Of a DNA stretch of 64,000 nucleotides, positions 1 through 11,640 are shown one piece after another. Source of the DNA: Azadirachta indica (Eukaryota; Streptophyta; Magnoliopsida; Sapindales; Meliaceae). Both the position numbers and the translations under genes were made by a program. Numbering within the stretch: position 1 is the first letter of the stretch; every line of letters begins with the position of its first letter. The notes beneath the pieces are model-generated. The model saw only the letters and a list, made by a program, of their open reading frames with translations. It was not told the DNA's origin and searched no databases. The stretch lies in the NCBI GenBank assembly GCA_022749755.1, contig CM040447.1:5478545-5542544 (forward strand), read 5' to 3'.

Positions 1-1900
1 TCAACAAATTAGTCCCTACCATCTAAACTGATAATAAAATTCTATGTAATTACTTATTTATCCTGATTAAATAAACAAGAATCTAAAAAATCTCTCTACC
101 TAAGATTAAGTATAAACAAAAAAAGATATAAAGTCATTTAAACCCGCATAAATTACAAAATCCATTAGCATATTTGTTTATATCTTATCTTGATGGTAAA
201 TATATAGTAAGTACAAAATTATATATAGTATGAATATATTAAGAGTCTATAATTTTTGTTTAAAATATAGTACGAATTTGTATATTCTAAAAATATCTGT
301 AAATATTTACATAAAATATCTATTTTATTATTTTTGCAAATATTGTTACTAAAACAATGTCATTTTATATTTAAAAGTACAAAATATAATAGATTCTAAG
401 TCAAGTCTTAATTCTTAATTTATGTTTCTACTCTTAGGTCTTAGTCATGGATTTTAAATTTTTAATACTACTAAAAATATTTTTAAATAATGAAAAGTTT
501 TAGTTAATTAATTTTAAATTTGACAATTGCCTGTTTACATTACATGAGATACATCAAATTGTATCTTTAACTTTTAGGAATAATTAATTAGGTCAATTAA
601 TTTTTTGAGAATATTGTATGTATATATGTGCATATTATTGTTATTCATATATTGCAATTTATTACATTAATTAGCTTGAAAACTTAGTTTGTAATATTTT
701 TTGTGTTTGTTCATTAATTCTTTTCTTTTGAAATTTACTAATATTTATAAATTTTTTAGACTTTATTCTTTAGTATTTTATTTTGATTGGAGGAGGTTTT
801 AATAAATTTTTATTAAGTTTTTACAATTTTATGGATTGTAAGTTATTGAATTAAAATTTTATATTGTTAGAATTATTCTTATTTTCTATAATTTTAATAA
901 GATATTAATTTTTAATTTATTAATGTGATATATTCATTTGTGAAAAGTAAAACCTTAATGGTCAATTTTCATTTTTATTCTTAATTTTAATACCATTTAA
1001 TTTTATCACAACCATAAGGACTAATTTATTAAAATCAGGCAGATTATATTCTAATTTATTATTTTTTCAAAGTTGAGGGCTCAAAATATTATTACTCTAA
1101 AATGAATCTAAAATTTTCTGTTAAATTTATATTTTTGCCCTTGATTCTATTAAATGGTTATAAGTAAGGATGGTCACTGATTATTTTTATAAAATTATCT
1201 TTTAAGTGATATTATACTAATTTTTAAGGAAGAAATGTGGTAATACCTCTTTTTTTATTTATTATTTGTTGATTTAAAGATTTATGCAAGAGAGTGTGGT
1301 GTGGTGGGGAAATGTCAACGTTGACTCTGAATGGCCGATAAGAGAGAGAGTGTGGTGTGTTGTGGTGTTTAATTACTTTTTTATTCTTAAAAAGTAAAAT
1401 TTATTGTTATCTTAATTAATAGATGAATTTTATAGGTAAATTTTTAAATCTCGAGGTTAATAGGATGTTTCCAAAGACCTTAGGGAGTGGGGTAATTGAG
1501 AATTTGCCCTTATTTGCATATGTTAACATATTGCCTACTATTTTTTGCAAAACACAAAGGTGGATTTCTTAAACATTTAAGGACAACAATATTATTTATT
1601 ATACCACACAGCTGGGCTCATTTCATAGTTCATACCCACATAAATGCAAATTACATTGATTCTTCTCCTCAAATACAAATAAAAATTATAGTAAATCATC
1701 ATAACGTACACTTCAAGACATTATAATAATAGACAGCCTTATATGAATTTAACCATTTATCACAGCGAATCCTTCAAATTAACCACATATGTAAATTAGA
1801 GTCTATAATAAGGAAGATAAATGTTTGGTTTAAACTTTTTCAAATTAACCCTTTTACCGTGCAATTAAATAAATTCAGCGATAACGTTGACCTCCAAATA
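1..1900. other. AT-rich intergenic region
   Basis: No gene supported. The stretch is AT-rich with many short A/T runs. About 1541-1740 resembles 48600-48840 (shared wording around the CATAAATGCAARTTACATTG stretch and the downstream CATAACGTACA), so it is part of an older duplicated block. That block may be a very diverged BAHD 3' flank. Confidence 0.6.
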
Positions 1901-1959
1901 TAGTACATAAAATGAGAGGGATAACAATATTTTTTCCTTGTAACATGAATTTTAAAAAA

Positions 1960-3347
1960 TAAAATAAGATAAAATTTGGTAATACTTATAAGCAAATTAA
2001 GCAACTAAATGACTAAATGCCTTCTCTCACAGCTTTAGTTCTTCACTTCATGCTTATCTTTTATTATTCATTTTTTTAACTTAATTAAATTAATTAGTTG
2101 TTGTTTCTTTCTATTGGTAGTCATCAACTTTCTCTAAGGAAATGGAAGGCTTACAAGATTACTCAATTAATATAAAATCATTAGTGTGATGATTATAGTA
2201 CACTGCATAAAAAGTAACAGGTTATATATCACATTAATTTAAATAAAAGTTTCGATTAAATTTTATCTATAATTAAAAATATAGAAAATTTCCTTGATTT
2301 TCTAGTTTAATGATTTTTTTTTTTTAAAACTAAACTTTAGCTAGGAAAATTCATTAAAGAAGAAAAACAAGGAAAGCTCAAACAAACAAGGGGGACTTAA
2401 GAAGCCTAACTATTGACATAAACCATACAGAAGATGGGAAAGCCAAAATAAAGAATTAAAAAAAAAAAAAGAAAAAAGACGATAGCAAGGAAAACCGTTA
2501 GCATCATGAGACAGAAAACTCTCAATTGAAGAAGCACATGTTAGCTAATGCATCCGCCAACGGCTTCGTTTCCCTAAAGTTGTGAGAGCACCGAAAGTTC
2601 AATCTTAAGATAAAAGACTTACAATTCCGTCATCTATTATGCAACCTCCACGGCGGACGAAGAGAGTTCTTCACCAACAAATGAATGATAAGGAGAGAAT
2701 CGCTTTCCAGCCACAAATTAGACCACCCTCTAGTAGTAGCAAGCTCCAGAGCTAAGATGACAGCCATAATCTCAGCGTGGTATGCTGTTTGATGAACCAA
2801 AGCGAAGCCAAAGCTACTAAGAAAATGCCCACAATTATCGTAGAAAACCCCAGATATCTTTTATTGCATTGATAGTTTTCACTTTTTGTTCGGTGTAATG
2901 TGTTAAAGTTAGAAATATACTAGCTAGCATGTACAATTCATTTTTTCAAAAGAAAAAATAATTATCCTCATCTTAAATTATTGTTGTTACTTTGTCATTG
3001 TTATTACTGTTTACGTTTAGATATGCATATCCATTAAGTAATAACAACTGCTTTTTGATAGATCATAATAAATTTATTTGTAAAATATTTCAGGACAACA
3101 GTATTAATTAATATACATATAGCACACTTCACCTTATTTCACCCCGTAGGAATTAATACAAGTACCCATGGATCCAACAAAAATTACATTAAATCTTCAT
3201 AACACAAACAAATCGACTACACAGCACATGCAAGAGCAAATTACGTCACTCTCAATACAATCGTTATAAAGATTATCCCCTAAAACTAGACCATAAATTA
3301 TATTAAAAATAGAATAATCTTATCCCAAGGGCCCTAGATTTGGTAAA
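1960..3347 (-). repeat. BAHD 3'-flank repeat, copy 1
   Basis: This block recurs beside each BAHD unit: about 15552-16170, 34650-36105, 56110-57640 and 62270-63094. Shared landmarks are the AAATGCCTTCTCTCACAG stretch near 2014, a TATATATCACATTAATTTAAA stretch near 2223, and the TTATCCCAAGG end near 3320. It lies downstream of BAHD copy 1, which is on the minus strand, and is split by a LINE fragment. The repeats show that whole units, not only coding regions, were duplicated. Confidence 0.75.
2311..2856 (-). mobile_element. 5'-truncated LINE fragment with RNase H domain
   Basis: Read on the minus strand, this translates into the C-terminal RNase H-like domain (RVT_3 type) of a plant L1-like element. 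It contains HAEIMAVILALELA (catalytic Glu), LWLESDSL (catalytic Asp) and, near the end, LADALANMCF (last Asp), then a stop. A T-run at about 2316-2330 on the plus strand is the expected poly(A) tail of a minus-strand insertion. The sister BAHD flanks (for example near 57190) run through this site without the insert, so it landed after the duplications. One in-frame stop is visible, so it is dead. Confidence 0.75.
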
Positions 3348-3793
3348 GGGAGGAAACTTCATACCCCTGCCCTTAGGTCTAATATCCCATCAGTCCTAAA
3401 CTTTCACTAATACCCTATCACCTTCTTTCCATCATCTCCATTATTGGCATCACTAATTTTTAGGGGCATTTACCAATGTTAATTAATTTACGAACAAATT
3501 GATTTAGTGCTATTATATATTCTAATATATATATCATATGCATAAAATTTAATTTAAACTTTATTTTATTTTAAAATATACCTTCAATTGAGATCACAAT
3601 ACATAGTTAACAAACACAAAAAGGCTGCTTCTACAACCTTTTGAACATTATTGAGGATAATTTGATAAATGCCCCTAAAAATAATAGATACTAATAATAG
3701 GGATGATAGTAGGGGGTATTAGGAAATTAATCAAAGTTTGGAGGGGTGATTGGGTATTAAGCCTAAAAGTGGAGGGTAATCAGATATTCTTCC
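3348..3793. mobile_element. Long-TIR MITE at the 3' end of BAHD copy 1
   Basis: About 446 bp. Its two ends are inverted copies of each other over about 120 bp. The left arm (3348-3480) runs through CCCTTAGGTCTAATATCCCA and TTTTTAGGGGCATTTACCAA. The right arm (3670-3793) gives the matching series when reverse-complemented. Flanks are TTTGGTAAA on the left and ATCACTAAA on the right, an eroded target duplication of about 9 bp. The uninterrupted site in BAHD copy 2 reads TTTGGCAAA. Long TIRs and a 9-bp duplication suggest a Mutator-like MITE; a hAT origin (8 bp) cannot be excluded. The right arm is translated as the end of BAHD copy 1. Confidence 0.8.
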
Positions 3794-5125
3794 ATCACTA
3801 AATGCAAGTAATTCTTCCTCATGCTCTAAGAAAGCCATGTCTTCTTCACGTAAAGACACTAGCACATCAATCCCATCCCCCAGTCGCGTATCCATAAGCA
3901 TGATAACATTCATGAATGCGGGAGGTTATTCATCCTGAAAAAAACTCATCCAAACAGGTTTTCCCCATCGAAAATCAATATTATAAAATTCACTGTTGCA
4001 CCAACTAGTATAGGTAATTTTATCTTCTCCCTTAGAAGAAACTTCAAGTACATCTTGGACAACTTTCTGATAGTTAAGAAACCCTTCCTCTCCTTCTAGG
4101 CTCTTCACAAAATCCCCATTAATTAATTCTATTGCTTCCCTTAGTTTGGCCACCAAGCCATCTAAATCTCCTTCCTCAGTGCATAGTGCATTTGCATACC
4201 AAACAAGATTTCCCATACAATAATCTACAATTGGTGGCTTAATTCTCCAACGCAAATTTACTATATGCCTGAGCAAAGTTGGTTTGTGGATTCCTGATCT
4301 TTTCTTCATTGCAGAAAAAATGCATTTGGAAAGAAGTGCTGATACGGCTTCAATACGTGTTGGATTTTGCACGCATGAGCTAGTTACCTTGGATTTGAGT
4401 TTGGCTATTGCTTTTGCTTCAAATAAAAATGTCCTTGTAGCTACTCTTCTACCAGTTTTAACAAAAGGGAACACTTGGGCAGCGAAAGTTAATTCGCTGT
4501 GGAATTCATCACTTGGAGGAAATAAGGATGCAGCATCACAATTAGGACACATTCCTCCTTCAATATTTTTCTGCGCTACGGTAGACCAACATCTCATAAA
4601 GCAGCTGGTGGTTGTTGCATCATAGATCTTGTGTGAAAAGCATATGCAAATGGCAAGACCCCCACAAGCAAATACTGTTACTTGTATTTGACCCACATAC
4701 AGTTCTTCAATTTGTCCACTCTTCTCACTGTCGTTTACTAGAGAAAACTTACCCTTCAAGGAGTGATTGGGTTGGTTTAAAAATTGATTGAGAGGAATTT
4801 TAGCTCGAGCCTCTACAAAATAAATCCCCTTATCATTGCAGTCAACCGAAATATAATCTTTGATCCTTCCAGCAAGTGGGTAATAGAGAGTTAAGGCTTC
4901 TGACAGAGATTGCTTCAGTAGCTGTAATCTTTCCGAGACAATATGATCAATGTCAACCAAGGCGGAAGAAAGCTGTAAGTTTTCGTTCAGGCGATAAAAT
5001 AGAAGAACATAAGGGAAGTGGTGACTAACATATTGATCAAAGAGACAGAGCTTATGGGTTTTGAGGTAAGAAGGTGTAGAAGAAGAAGGTTGGATCCATT
5101 CTCTAGAAATTATTTTCAAATCCAT
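3731..5125 (-). pseudogene. BAHD acyltransferase copy 1 (nonsense mutation)
   Basis: BAHD family acyl-CoA-dependent acyltransferase, vinorine synthase-like, expected to be cytosolic. From the ATG at 5123-5125 the frame is open for 399 codons, starting MDLKIISREWIQPSSSTPS. A TAA at 3926-3928 follows, where the sisters have a Ser codon (TCA) after FFQDE. The frame then continues open to 3731, so one substitution separates it from a 464-residue protein. The catalytic HXXXD motif is present as HKIYD. The structural DFGWG motif reads DFRWG, a second damaging change. No introns are seen. The stop removes the last ~64 residues, including the whole MITE-derived tail. A truncated protein might be made, but activity is unlikely. 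Confidence 0.88.
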
Positions 5126-5184
5126 CTTCTTTTCCAGAGCTTAATTTTCTCAAGAAGATTTAGAAAACTCTGCATTTGGGGTTG

Positions 5185-5192
5185 TATATATA
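5185..5192 (-). promoter_or_regulatory. TATA box of BAHD copy 1
   Basis: TATATATA lies about 60 bp upstream of the ATG, at the same distance as in copies 3 and 4 and embedded in the same sequence. This makes it the likely core promoter. Confidence 0.6.
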
Positions 5193-5399
5193 TTCAAGGC
5201 TGTATATGTCAATTCTTCTAATGTGTACGATATTTTATTTTCTCAACCAAAATATTTAACTATTTTTAGTGATGTGTTACATCTAATTGTCATAATTAAT
5301 GTAATTTTTTCTTGTTAAAGGTTCACAATAATTGCATAAACACCAAAAATAATATATATATATATATTGCTTAATTAGATTGTACAATTTTGATAAAGC

Positions 5400-5690
5400 C
5401 AAAAAAAGTTATTAAAGCAACTTCCATCTTTGGTAAGAGACAGCATTATTGAACATTAAATTAAAGCAACTTCCATCTTTGATAAGAAAAAGCATTATTT
5501 CTATGGATACTCTGAAGATATCCCAAAAAAAATTATTAAAACAACTTCCATCTTTGGTCAGAGAAAGCATTATTGAACATTAAATTAAAGCAACTTCCAT
5601 CTTTGGTAAGAGAAAGCATTATTTCTATGAGTAATGTAAAAGAAAATTATTAAAACAACTTTCATCTTTGGTAAGAGAAATCTTCTAGAA
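5400..5690. repeat. Amplified upstream repeat, five units of ~50 bp
   Basis: Five imperfect copies of a unit built on CAACTTCCATCTTTGGTAAG followed by AGAAAGCATTATT. They are arranged as a ~120-bp higher-order pair plus a partial unit. Single copies of the same motif occur at matching distances upstream of BAHD 3 (about 41245-41285), BAHD 4 (about 59660-59705) and the relic (about 38400-38450). The motif is therefore an ancestral upstream element that expanded only beside copy 1. Confidence 0.8.
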
Positions 5691-5924
5691 TTTTAATCAT
5701 AGTAACTACTTTCTCTTGAAACTAATTTAGACTTATGCCACGCCTCCACGAGTTGTCCATTTCTACAACTTGTTGAATTAGACATTTAACGCTTCTTTAA
5801 AATGCTTGGCTCTAAGTCTTGGCAAACTTATTGGATCATGCAAATACTGCCCTTGAGTCCCTTTAAGCCCACGTATGAGTTCTCCCTCTTGTATGCATGG
5901 TTTGCAACATCCATTGCATCATTC

Positions 5925-6340
5925 TCCCCCTTTTAAAGAAAATTTGTCCTCAAATCATCACCTACATCGAAAGGAGATAAATTAGTAACATTAAGACTCG
6001 CACTAAAATCAAATCATCACCTTGTAATCTAAGCTTGTAGGCATTATCATTAATGTGTTCCACCACTCAGAACGGGCCATTACCCGTTAGAAGGAGTTAA
6101 TAACATCTTTGCTCAAGGAAACAGTCCTTCCTTATATGTGCCCAAACCCAATCTACTGGCTCAAAGACAACCTTTTTGTGTCCCTTATTAGCTTGCTTTG
6201 CATATTGTTCCATCCATCGTTCTATGTACTACTTTGCTTTCTCATGAATTTGCTTAACAAAATTAGCTTTCTTCTTCTCGTCTAAGTTAACACATTTGCT
6301 CAAAGGTAAAAGAGTTAAATCCAAAAGAGTCAACTTCACT
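5925..6340 (-). mobile_element. Ty3/Gypsy integrase C-terminal fragment
   Basis: The minus strand reads, with a few stops, through the pattern that ends Gypsy integrase: NLDEKKKANFVKQIHEKAK, then IERWMEQYAKQANKGHKK, VWAHI, TGNGPF, NDNAYKLRL, LNVTNLSPF and DDLRTNF. This is the GPF/Y-type module that follows the catalytic core. No reverse transcriptase or LTR was found nearby, so it is an isolated scrap. Confidence 0.72.
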
Positions 6341-8398
6341 AAACTCTGTAATTTTCCTTATAGCAAGGTTTTGATATGTGAGTAATAACATTGGTACACC
6401 TCTTTAAATAAATGTCTTAATTTTTTTTGTGGCTCTAAATATTATTCTACCCACATAATGGTTTATCTAAATTAGATGGAAAACATTGGTTATTCATTGT
6501 TAGCACAAACTAATATATGCTCTTGACAGTATAATTTTTTCCTTTTTTTTTTTCATAGTGCCAAGTTAATTAATCTAGTTGGTGATTACTCAACAATAAG
6601 CTCTTGATTATAGTCTCTATCCATGAAGTTTGTTCCAACACTGCTTCATCATTAAGATAAGTTTCATTTAACTTTAAATCAAAATTAATTATCTTTACCT
6701 ATAAATGATCTCTTGATATTTACTTTTAGAACTTAATGTTAAAATTTAATTATATTTGTAAAATAAAATTGCATTTTTTTTATCTTTGATAAAATAAATT
6801 ATTGTGAAAGTTAATATATTTAAATATTTTAATTTAATGATAGTATTCAATATTTTTCTTTATGTTTTTTTAATATTTAATCTTTAATTCATTAACCTAT
6901 TAAGCATTAAACTTATTACAAAATAAAAGTTTTATTTTTTATTAATTATTTATTTAACTATAAAGTTTGTTAAAATTTTAAATTTAAGTTAAATTGGATT
7001 TATTAAGTTTAGTAAAATCAAATATAATTAATTTTGCTTGGTTCTATCACTATTTTGATATCATGCTTGGTTATGGCATTTTTTCCTAGATTAGAACATT
7101 AATTTCATTTAAAAATGTTTCACACAAATTTTTTCCCTCCCAAAATTCTTTTGAAATTGAATGACTACTAATTACATGTACATTTGTTGCTACTTAAATT
7201 ATCCTTAAACTAAATAAATTTTCACAAGTTTTGTCAAATTTTTGTTGTAATTCCAGCACTTCGTCAACAAGTATGGAATGCTCACTCAAGCATTTTTTTA
7301 ATCTCATTCTGTTATTGTATATTTATAGATAATTTGTTTATTTTATGACTACATCTATTACATTGACATTTAATTTTATGGAGTTTCCTCTTTCATCATG
7401 AAAACTAATGAAACAAGCATATCTATTTTTCTAAATTAATTATTACATATATACGTTAAAACAATTGTAAAGGAACTCTATTTTTTTAAATTAATCTATA
7501 GTCTATGGTTGAACTCGTAAGAATTATTTTTTAATTATTTTTCATACAAATATTAATTATTATTTTGACCTATAATAAACTGCAGCTTCTTTTTTTTCTT
7601 TTTTTTTAACATAAGCCTTTGATAGGCAGATTCATTAAAATATAAAAGGGAAGTACAAACTGCATCTTCATGTAATAAAGTTGGACTGTTTTTTTTAATT
7701 TCATGTTTAATTAATTCCACTATATATCTACCCACAACCATGAAACATGTATATTTTTAGTTTACTAAAGTTGTCTTGAAATGGCTATGATATAAGTTTG
7801 TCCTTTTTGCCATGACTACGAAAGAATAACATATTTCTCAAAATGGTTATGAAAAAAAGATTTTATATGAAAAACATGCTATAAATTAGCAGAATTAAAA
7901 CATGTTAAAAAATTATCTTAATAATAGTAATTACTTCTCACTTCCCAATATAAATCTACAAAATAATTGTATACCTTTCTTTTAAAATAATCTAAAATTG
8001 CACGTAAATCTAATAAATTAATCCATAATTACATAGAATATAAAATATATAGTTAACTCAAAAATATTCATGTTTCATATCCAGTGTACTTCTAGAGTTG
8101 AAGTGCATCAAATTCTCAATGTTTAACAAAAAAATCTATTCTAACACCAATTTCAATGTCTACTAAAATATATAACTTCATTATCAATTGTAATATATGT
8201 GATTTATACATCAACGTCTATGGAAAAAAAAAAAAAATCCAAGGTCAATATCATTGTTATAGTACACCCCGAAATCTACTCAATTCCTTATCAATGTTAT
8301 AATACACTTCAAAAATCTTTTTGCAATGGTGTGAAATATCTATCTTCACAATGGAAGGATATCTACGCCCATACCGAGGGAAAATCCAAAATTTCAAC
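6341..8398. other. AT-rich intergenic region
   Basis: No gene, RNA gene or complete element was recognised. Short open frames here have low-complexity composition and no family resemblance. Confidence 0.6.
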
Positions 8399-8407
8399 TT
8401 TATTATT

Positions 8408-9643
8408 GGATGAATACCCAATACCCCCTCCTTATTTGGCCTAATATTTTATCACCTCCTTATTGTTTCAAAAATACTCTAACACCCCCTCCCTTGATGT
8501 TACTTTTGCTTGTGAAAATATTATTGAACTGAGGGTAATATAATAATTTACTCAAGATTGCTTGTATGACTGAATAATTTGAGACACAACTACAGTGAGC
8601 ATTAACTACATTTCATAAAATTTTTAAAAATAATGCTAATATAATCCTAATATAATGATTGATTTAAAAAGTTTAAATGAATAATTAAAAAAATTGAAAA
8701 AGATGAAAACACCTCAAATTTTTACAATACAATCCTAGTATAATGATTGATTTTTTTAATGCATGCCAGAAGATTTTTTTTAAAATAATTATAGTATAAT
8801 CATAGTATAACATTTGCTTTTCTTTTTTCAAATGTAAATGAATTATAAATTTTAAAAGGACATTACTTATTTTAATATTCTTTGCTTGTACTTAATAATT
8901 TTTCTTTTTCAATCTCACCGGCCTTTTCTACTGAACAATATAGCATTTCATGTTAAAAGAGATAATTTTTTTTTTATTTCAATTAAATTCAAATATTTTA
9001 TTTTTTTCATAAAATAATTAAGGGTATTAAAATAATTTTGTTTGTTTATTGGAGAGTATTAAAGTAATTTGAAATTTGAATATTACTTATTTTTATTTTT
9101 ATCAAATACTTATTTTTCATTTTGGAAAATAAAAACTTGGTTGACTTTTATTTTCTTAAATAAAATCATGAATAAGTTGAAAATGGATAGAATTCATTTT
9201 CTCATTTCAAAATTAAATAAAAGTGGAAAATATAAATTAAGAGAACAAAAAGGTCTAAAATAGTAGTAATACGAATTCCTTAAGAAAAATTTTAAAATAA
9301 TTAAGGGCATTAAAGTAATTTCATTTGATTATGGAAAGGTATTAAAGTAATTTGAATATTACTTACTTTAAAATGTTTTGGTTTTTATCAAATACTTATT
9401 TTACTTATTAAAGTAATTAAGAATATTAAAGTAAATTTACTTCTTGTGATCCCAAAGTACTACAACTGATAATATTACATAACTTTTGTAAAGTTCTGAT
9501 ATAACCGGAAGGATAAAATTATCATTATGCACAAAAACGTTACTAATGAAAGTATTATCAAAGGAATGTTGGGGTATTTTTGAAATAATAAGGGAGTAAT
9601 GGGATATTAGGTCAAACACGGTGGGGGTATTGAGCTTTCTCCC
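8408..9643. mobile_element. MULE-like non-autonomous element with perfect 9-bp TSD
   Basis: About 1.24 kb, bounded by identical 9-bp direct repeats TTTATTATT at 8399-8407 and 9644-9652. The ends are inverted repeats of roughly 80 bp. The left arm runs GAATACCCAATACCCCCTCC, GGCCTAATATTTTATCACC and TTTCAAAAATACTC. The right arm reverse-complemented runs CTCAATACCCCCACC, GACCTAATATCCCATTACTCC and TTTCAAAAATACCCC. The interior is AT-rich with repeated GGGTATTAAAGTAATTT-like phrases and codes for nothing recognisable. The 9-bp duplication points to Mutator-like transposition. The TIR resembles that of the MITEs at the BAHD 3' ends, so they are probably one superfamily. Confidence 0.82.
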
Positions 9644-9652
9644 TTTATTATT

Positions 9653-10800
9653 AATGTAATATATGCTATGTATACATCAATGTCTATTAAAAAATCCAAC
9701 TTCACAATTAGTGTAATTTATTAATGTTATAGTAAATCCAAAAATCTACACATAATAGTTTGGGATATTTATCTTCAAAATAAAGAGATATGTATCCTCC
9801 TATTAAGGAAAAATACTTCCAAATGTCCTTAATAATATTATAAGTTGATAGTTAACAATATATATATGAGGATGATTAAATAGTACATCTTGTGAGTTCA
9901 ACTGTTAAATATAGATAATATTATTTGTCATTAGAATGATCACCAGTCATTATACCTAATCACATATATACATACACAAATATGTTATAAATTGATCCGA
10001 ACCAATAAAACTAAATCCATGTAGTTCAATTTCCATAAAAGTTTGGTTCAATTATTTTGAAAACTAAACTAAATTCAAACATTTGCACTCACAGTCACAA
10101 ACGAAACAAATTATCCACAACTTTACTGTCAAAAAGAAACAAATATGAAATCAAGATATTTAAATAAACATTTATAACTTATTGAAGTGTTGGAATTGCA
10201 ACAAACATTTGATCTAGCTCATAATAATTTGTTTCATTTAATAATAATTTAGGTGACAACAAATAAAATTGCGGAATCAACCATTCAATTTCAAAAAGAA
10301 TAATATTGGATGGAAAAAATTTCACTCCCAACATCTTCGAATAAAGATGAATATTCTAGTATTAAAAATCATATAATAAGTGAATACAATATCAAAATAA
10401 TGACAAAATGCTATCATATATATGAGTGCGCATGCCCACTTACTATTATTTATTAATATTGATTATTAACATAATCATGTAAGTAAATTTTAATAAAAGC
10501 ATATTGATACAAATTGTCAATTTTAAAGTGTGGGCATATTATGTGTGACTCTAGCCTAGACAACTTTGAAGATAAACCAACTCCAACTATAAGATTAAAG
10601 AGTTTAACTTTTACATCAAATAAACTTCTTGATATTCTTTCATTTAGTTTTGTTCTTCTTTATTTCTTATCTTATCTTGTATCATGTATATATGTAAACG
10701 CACAGCAATGAATGAAGTGTTATTCATAAACAAATACCCAGTGTATATATATACACACACATAATACAGATTTCTCCATGATATTATATACATTTAATGT
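9653..10800. other. AT-rich intergenic region
   Basis: No supported gene. The stretch around 10600-10720 (pyrimidine-rich, then a TATATATGTAAACGCACAG segment) resembles the end of a plant LTR, but no partner LTR was found. Confidence 0.45.
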
Positions 10801-11640
10801 CACTACGAAAAAAGTTACTATTTTCAACTAACTATTTTTGATTGCTTTAAATTACCAATGTTAGTGATATCAATTACGACCAACAAAAACTAAGTTATCA
10901 AAAAAGAAACATCCAGAAAAGAAAAGGTGTTATATATTTTTGTCGGCTAAATAGTTGTCAAAATTAATCAAAAATGCAATCGATAATAAAATATTTTTTT
11001 CAAGAAATATTAACACCAATAACTTTGTAACAGTTATAATTTACCACCAAAAATACGAAATTATTTTTAATTGTTTCATTACTATTGTCGAAAAGTCATA
11101 ATTTTTCGACAAACATTACTTTATTATCGAAAAAAGAATAGCGTTTTCAATAGGACATTATATATAATTAAAATGATATTAAAAAAATTGCTGGAAACAT
11201 TGGTGCCAATATATTTTATCAACGAGGTGAATTGTAGTCAAAAATAAAATTTGATTTTTGACAAGAAATTAGATGCGGTCGAAATTGAAATCAAATTTAT
11301 ATAAATATCAGAAAAAAATTTTGGCACACCAATGTTATTTTCAATCATGATAAATGACTATTAAAAATAAAGTTTTATTTTCGACCAAATATAAGTTGTG
11401 TTGAAACTAAATTAAAATCATATAAAAATATTTGAGGGAAACATTGATGCAGATATTATTTTCGACTATGATAAATTTTTGTGAAGAAAACAAATTTATT
11501 TTCGACACGATATCATATGTAGTCGAAGTTGAAGTAAAAATCATATAAAAATATTGAAGCGAAATATTGGTGCCAATGTTATCTTCAAATACTGTCAAAA
11601 TTTTAAAATATTAGCGACAATATACATCAAAAGTGGTTCA
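10801..11640. mobile_element. CACTA-like transposon end (tentative)
   Basis: Begins CACTACGAAAAAAG, close to the usual plant CACTA terminus (CACTACAAGAAAA). It is followed by a dense field of short subterminal repeats in both orientations, with TTTTCGAC-, TCGACAAA- and GGTGCCAATRTTAT-like phrases between 10830 and 11640. No transposase frame and no matching right end were found, so the right limit is only where the subterminal repeats fade. Confidence 0.45.

Noticed and set aside
5400..5690. Spaced repeats that might suggest a CRISPR-like array.
   Set aside because: The genome is clearly plant nuclear. Units are directly adjacent or nested without regular unique spacers, and no associated genes exist.
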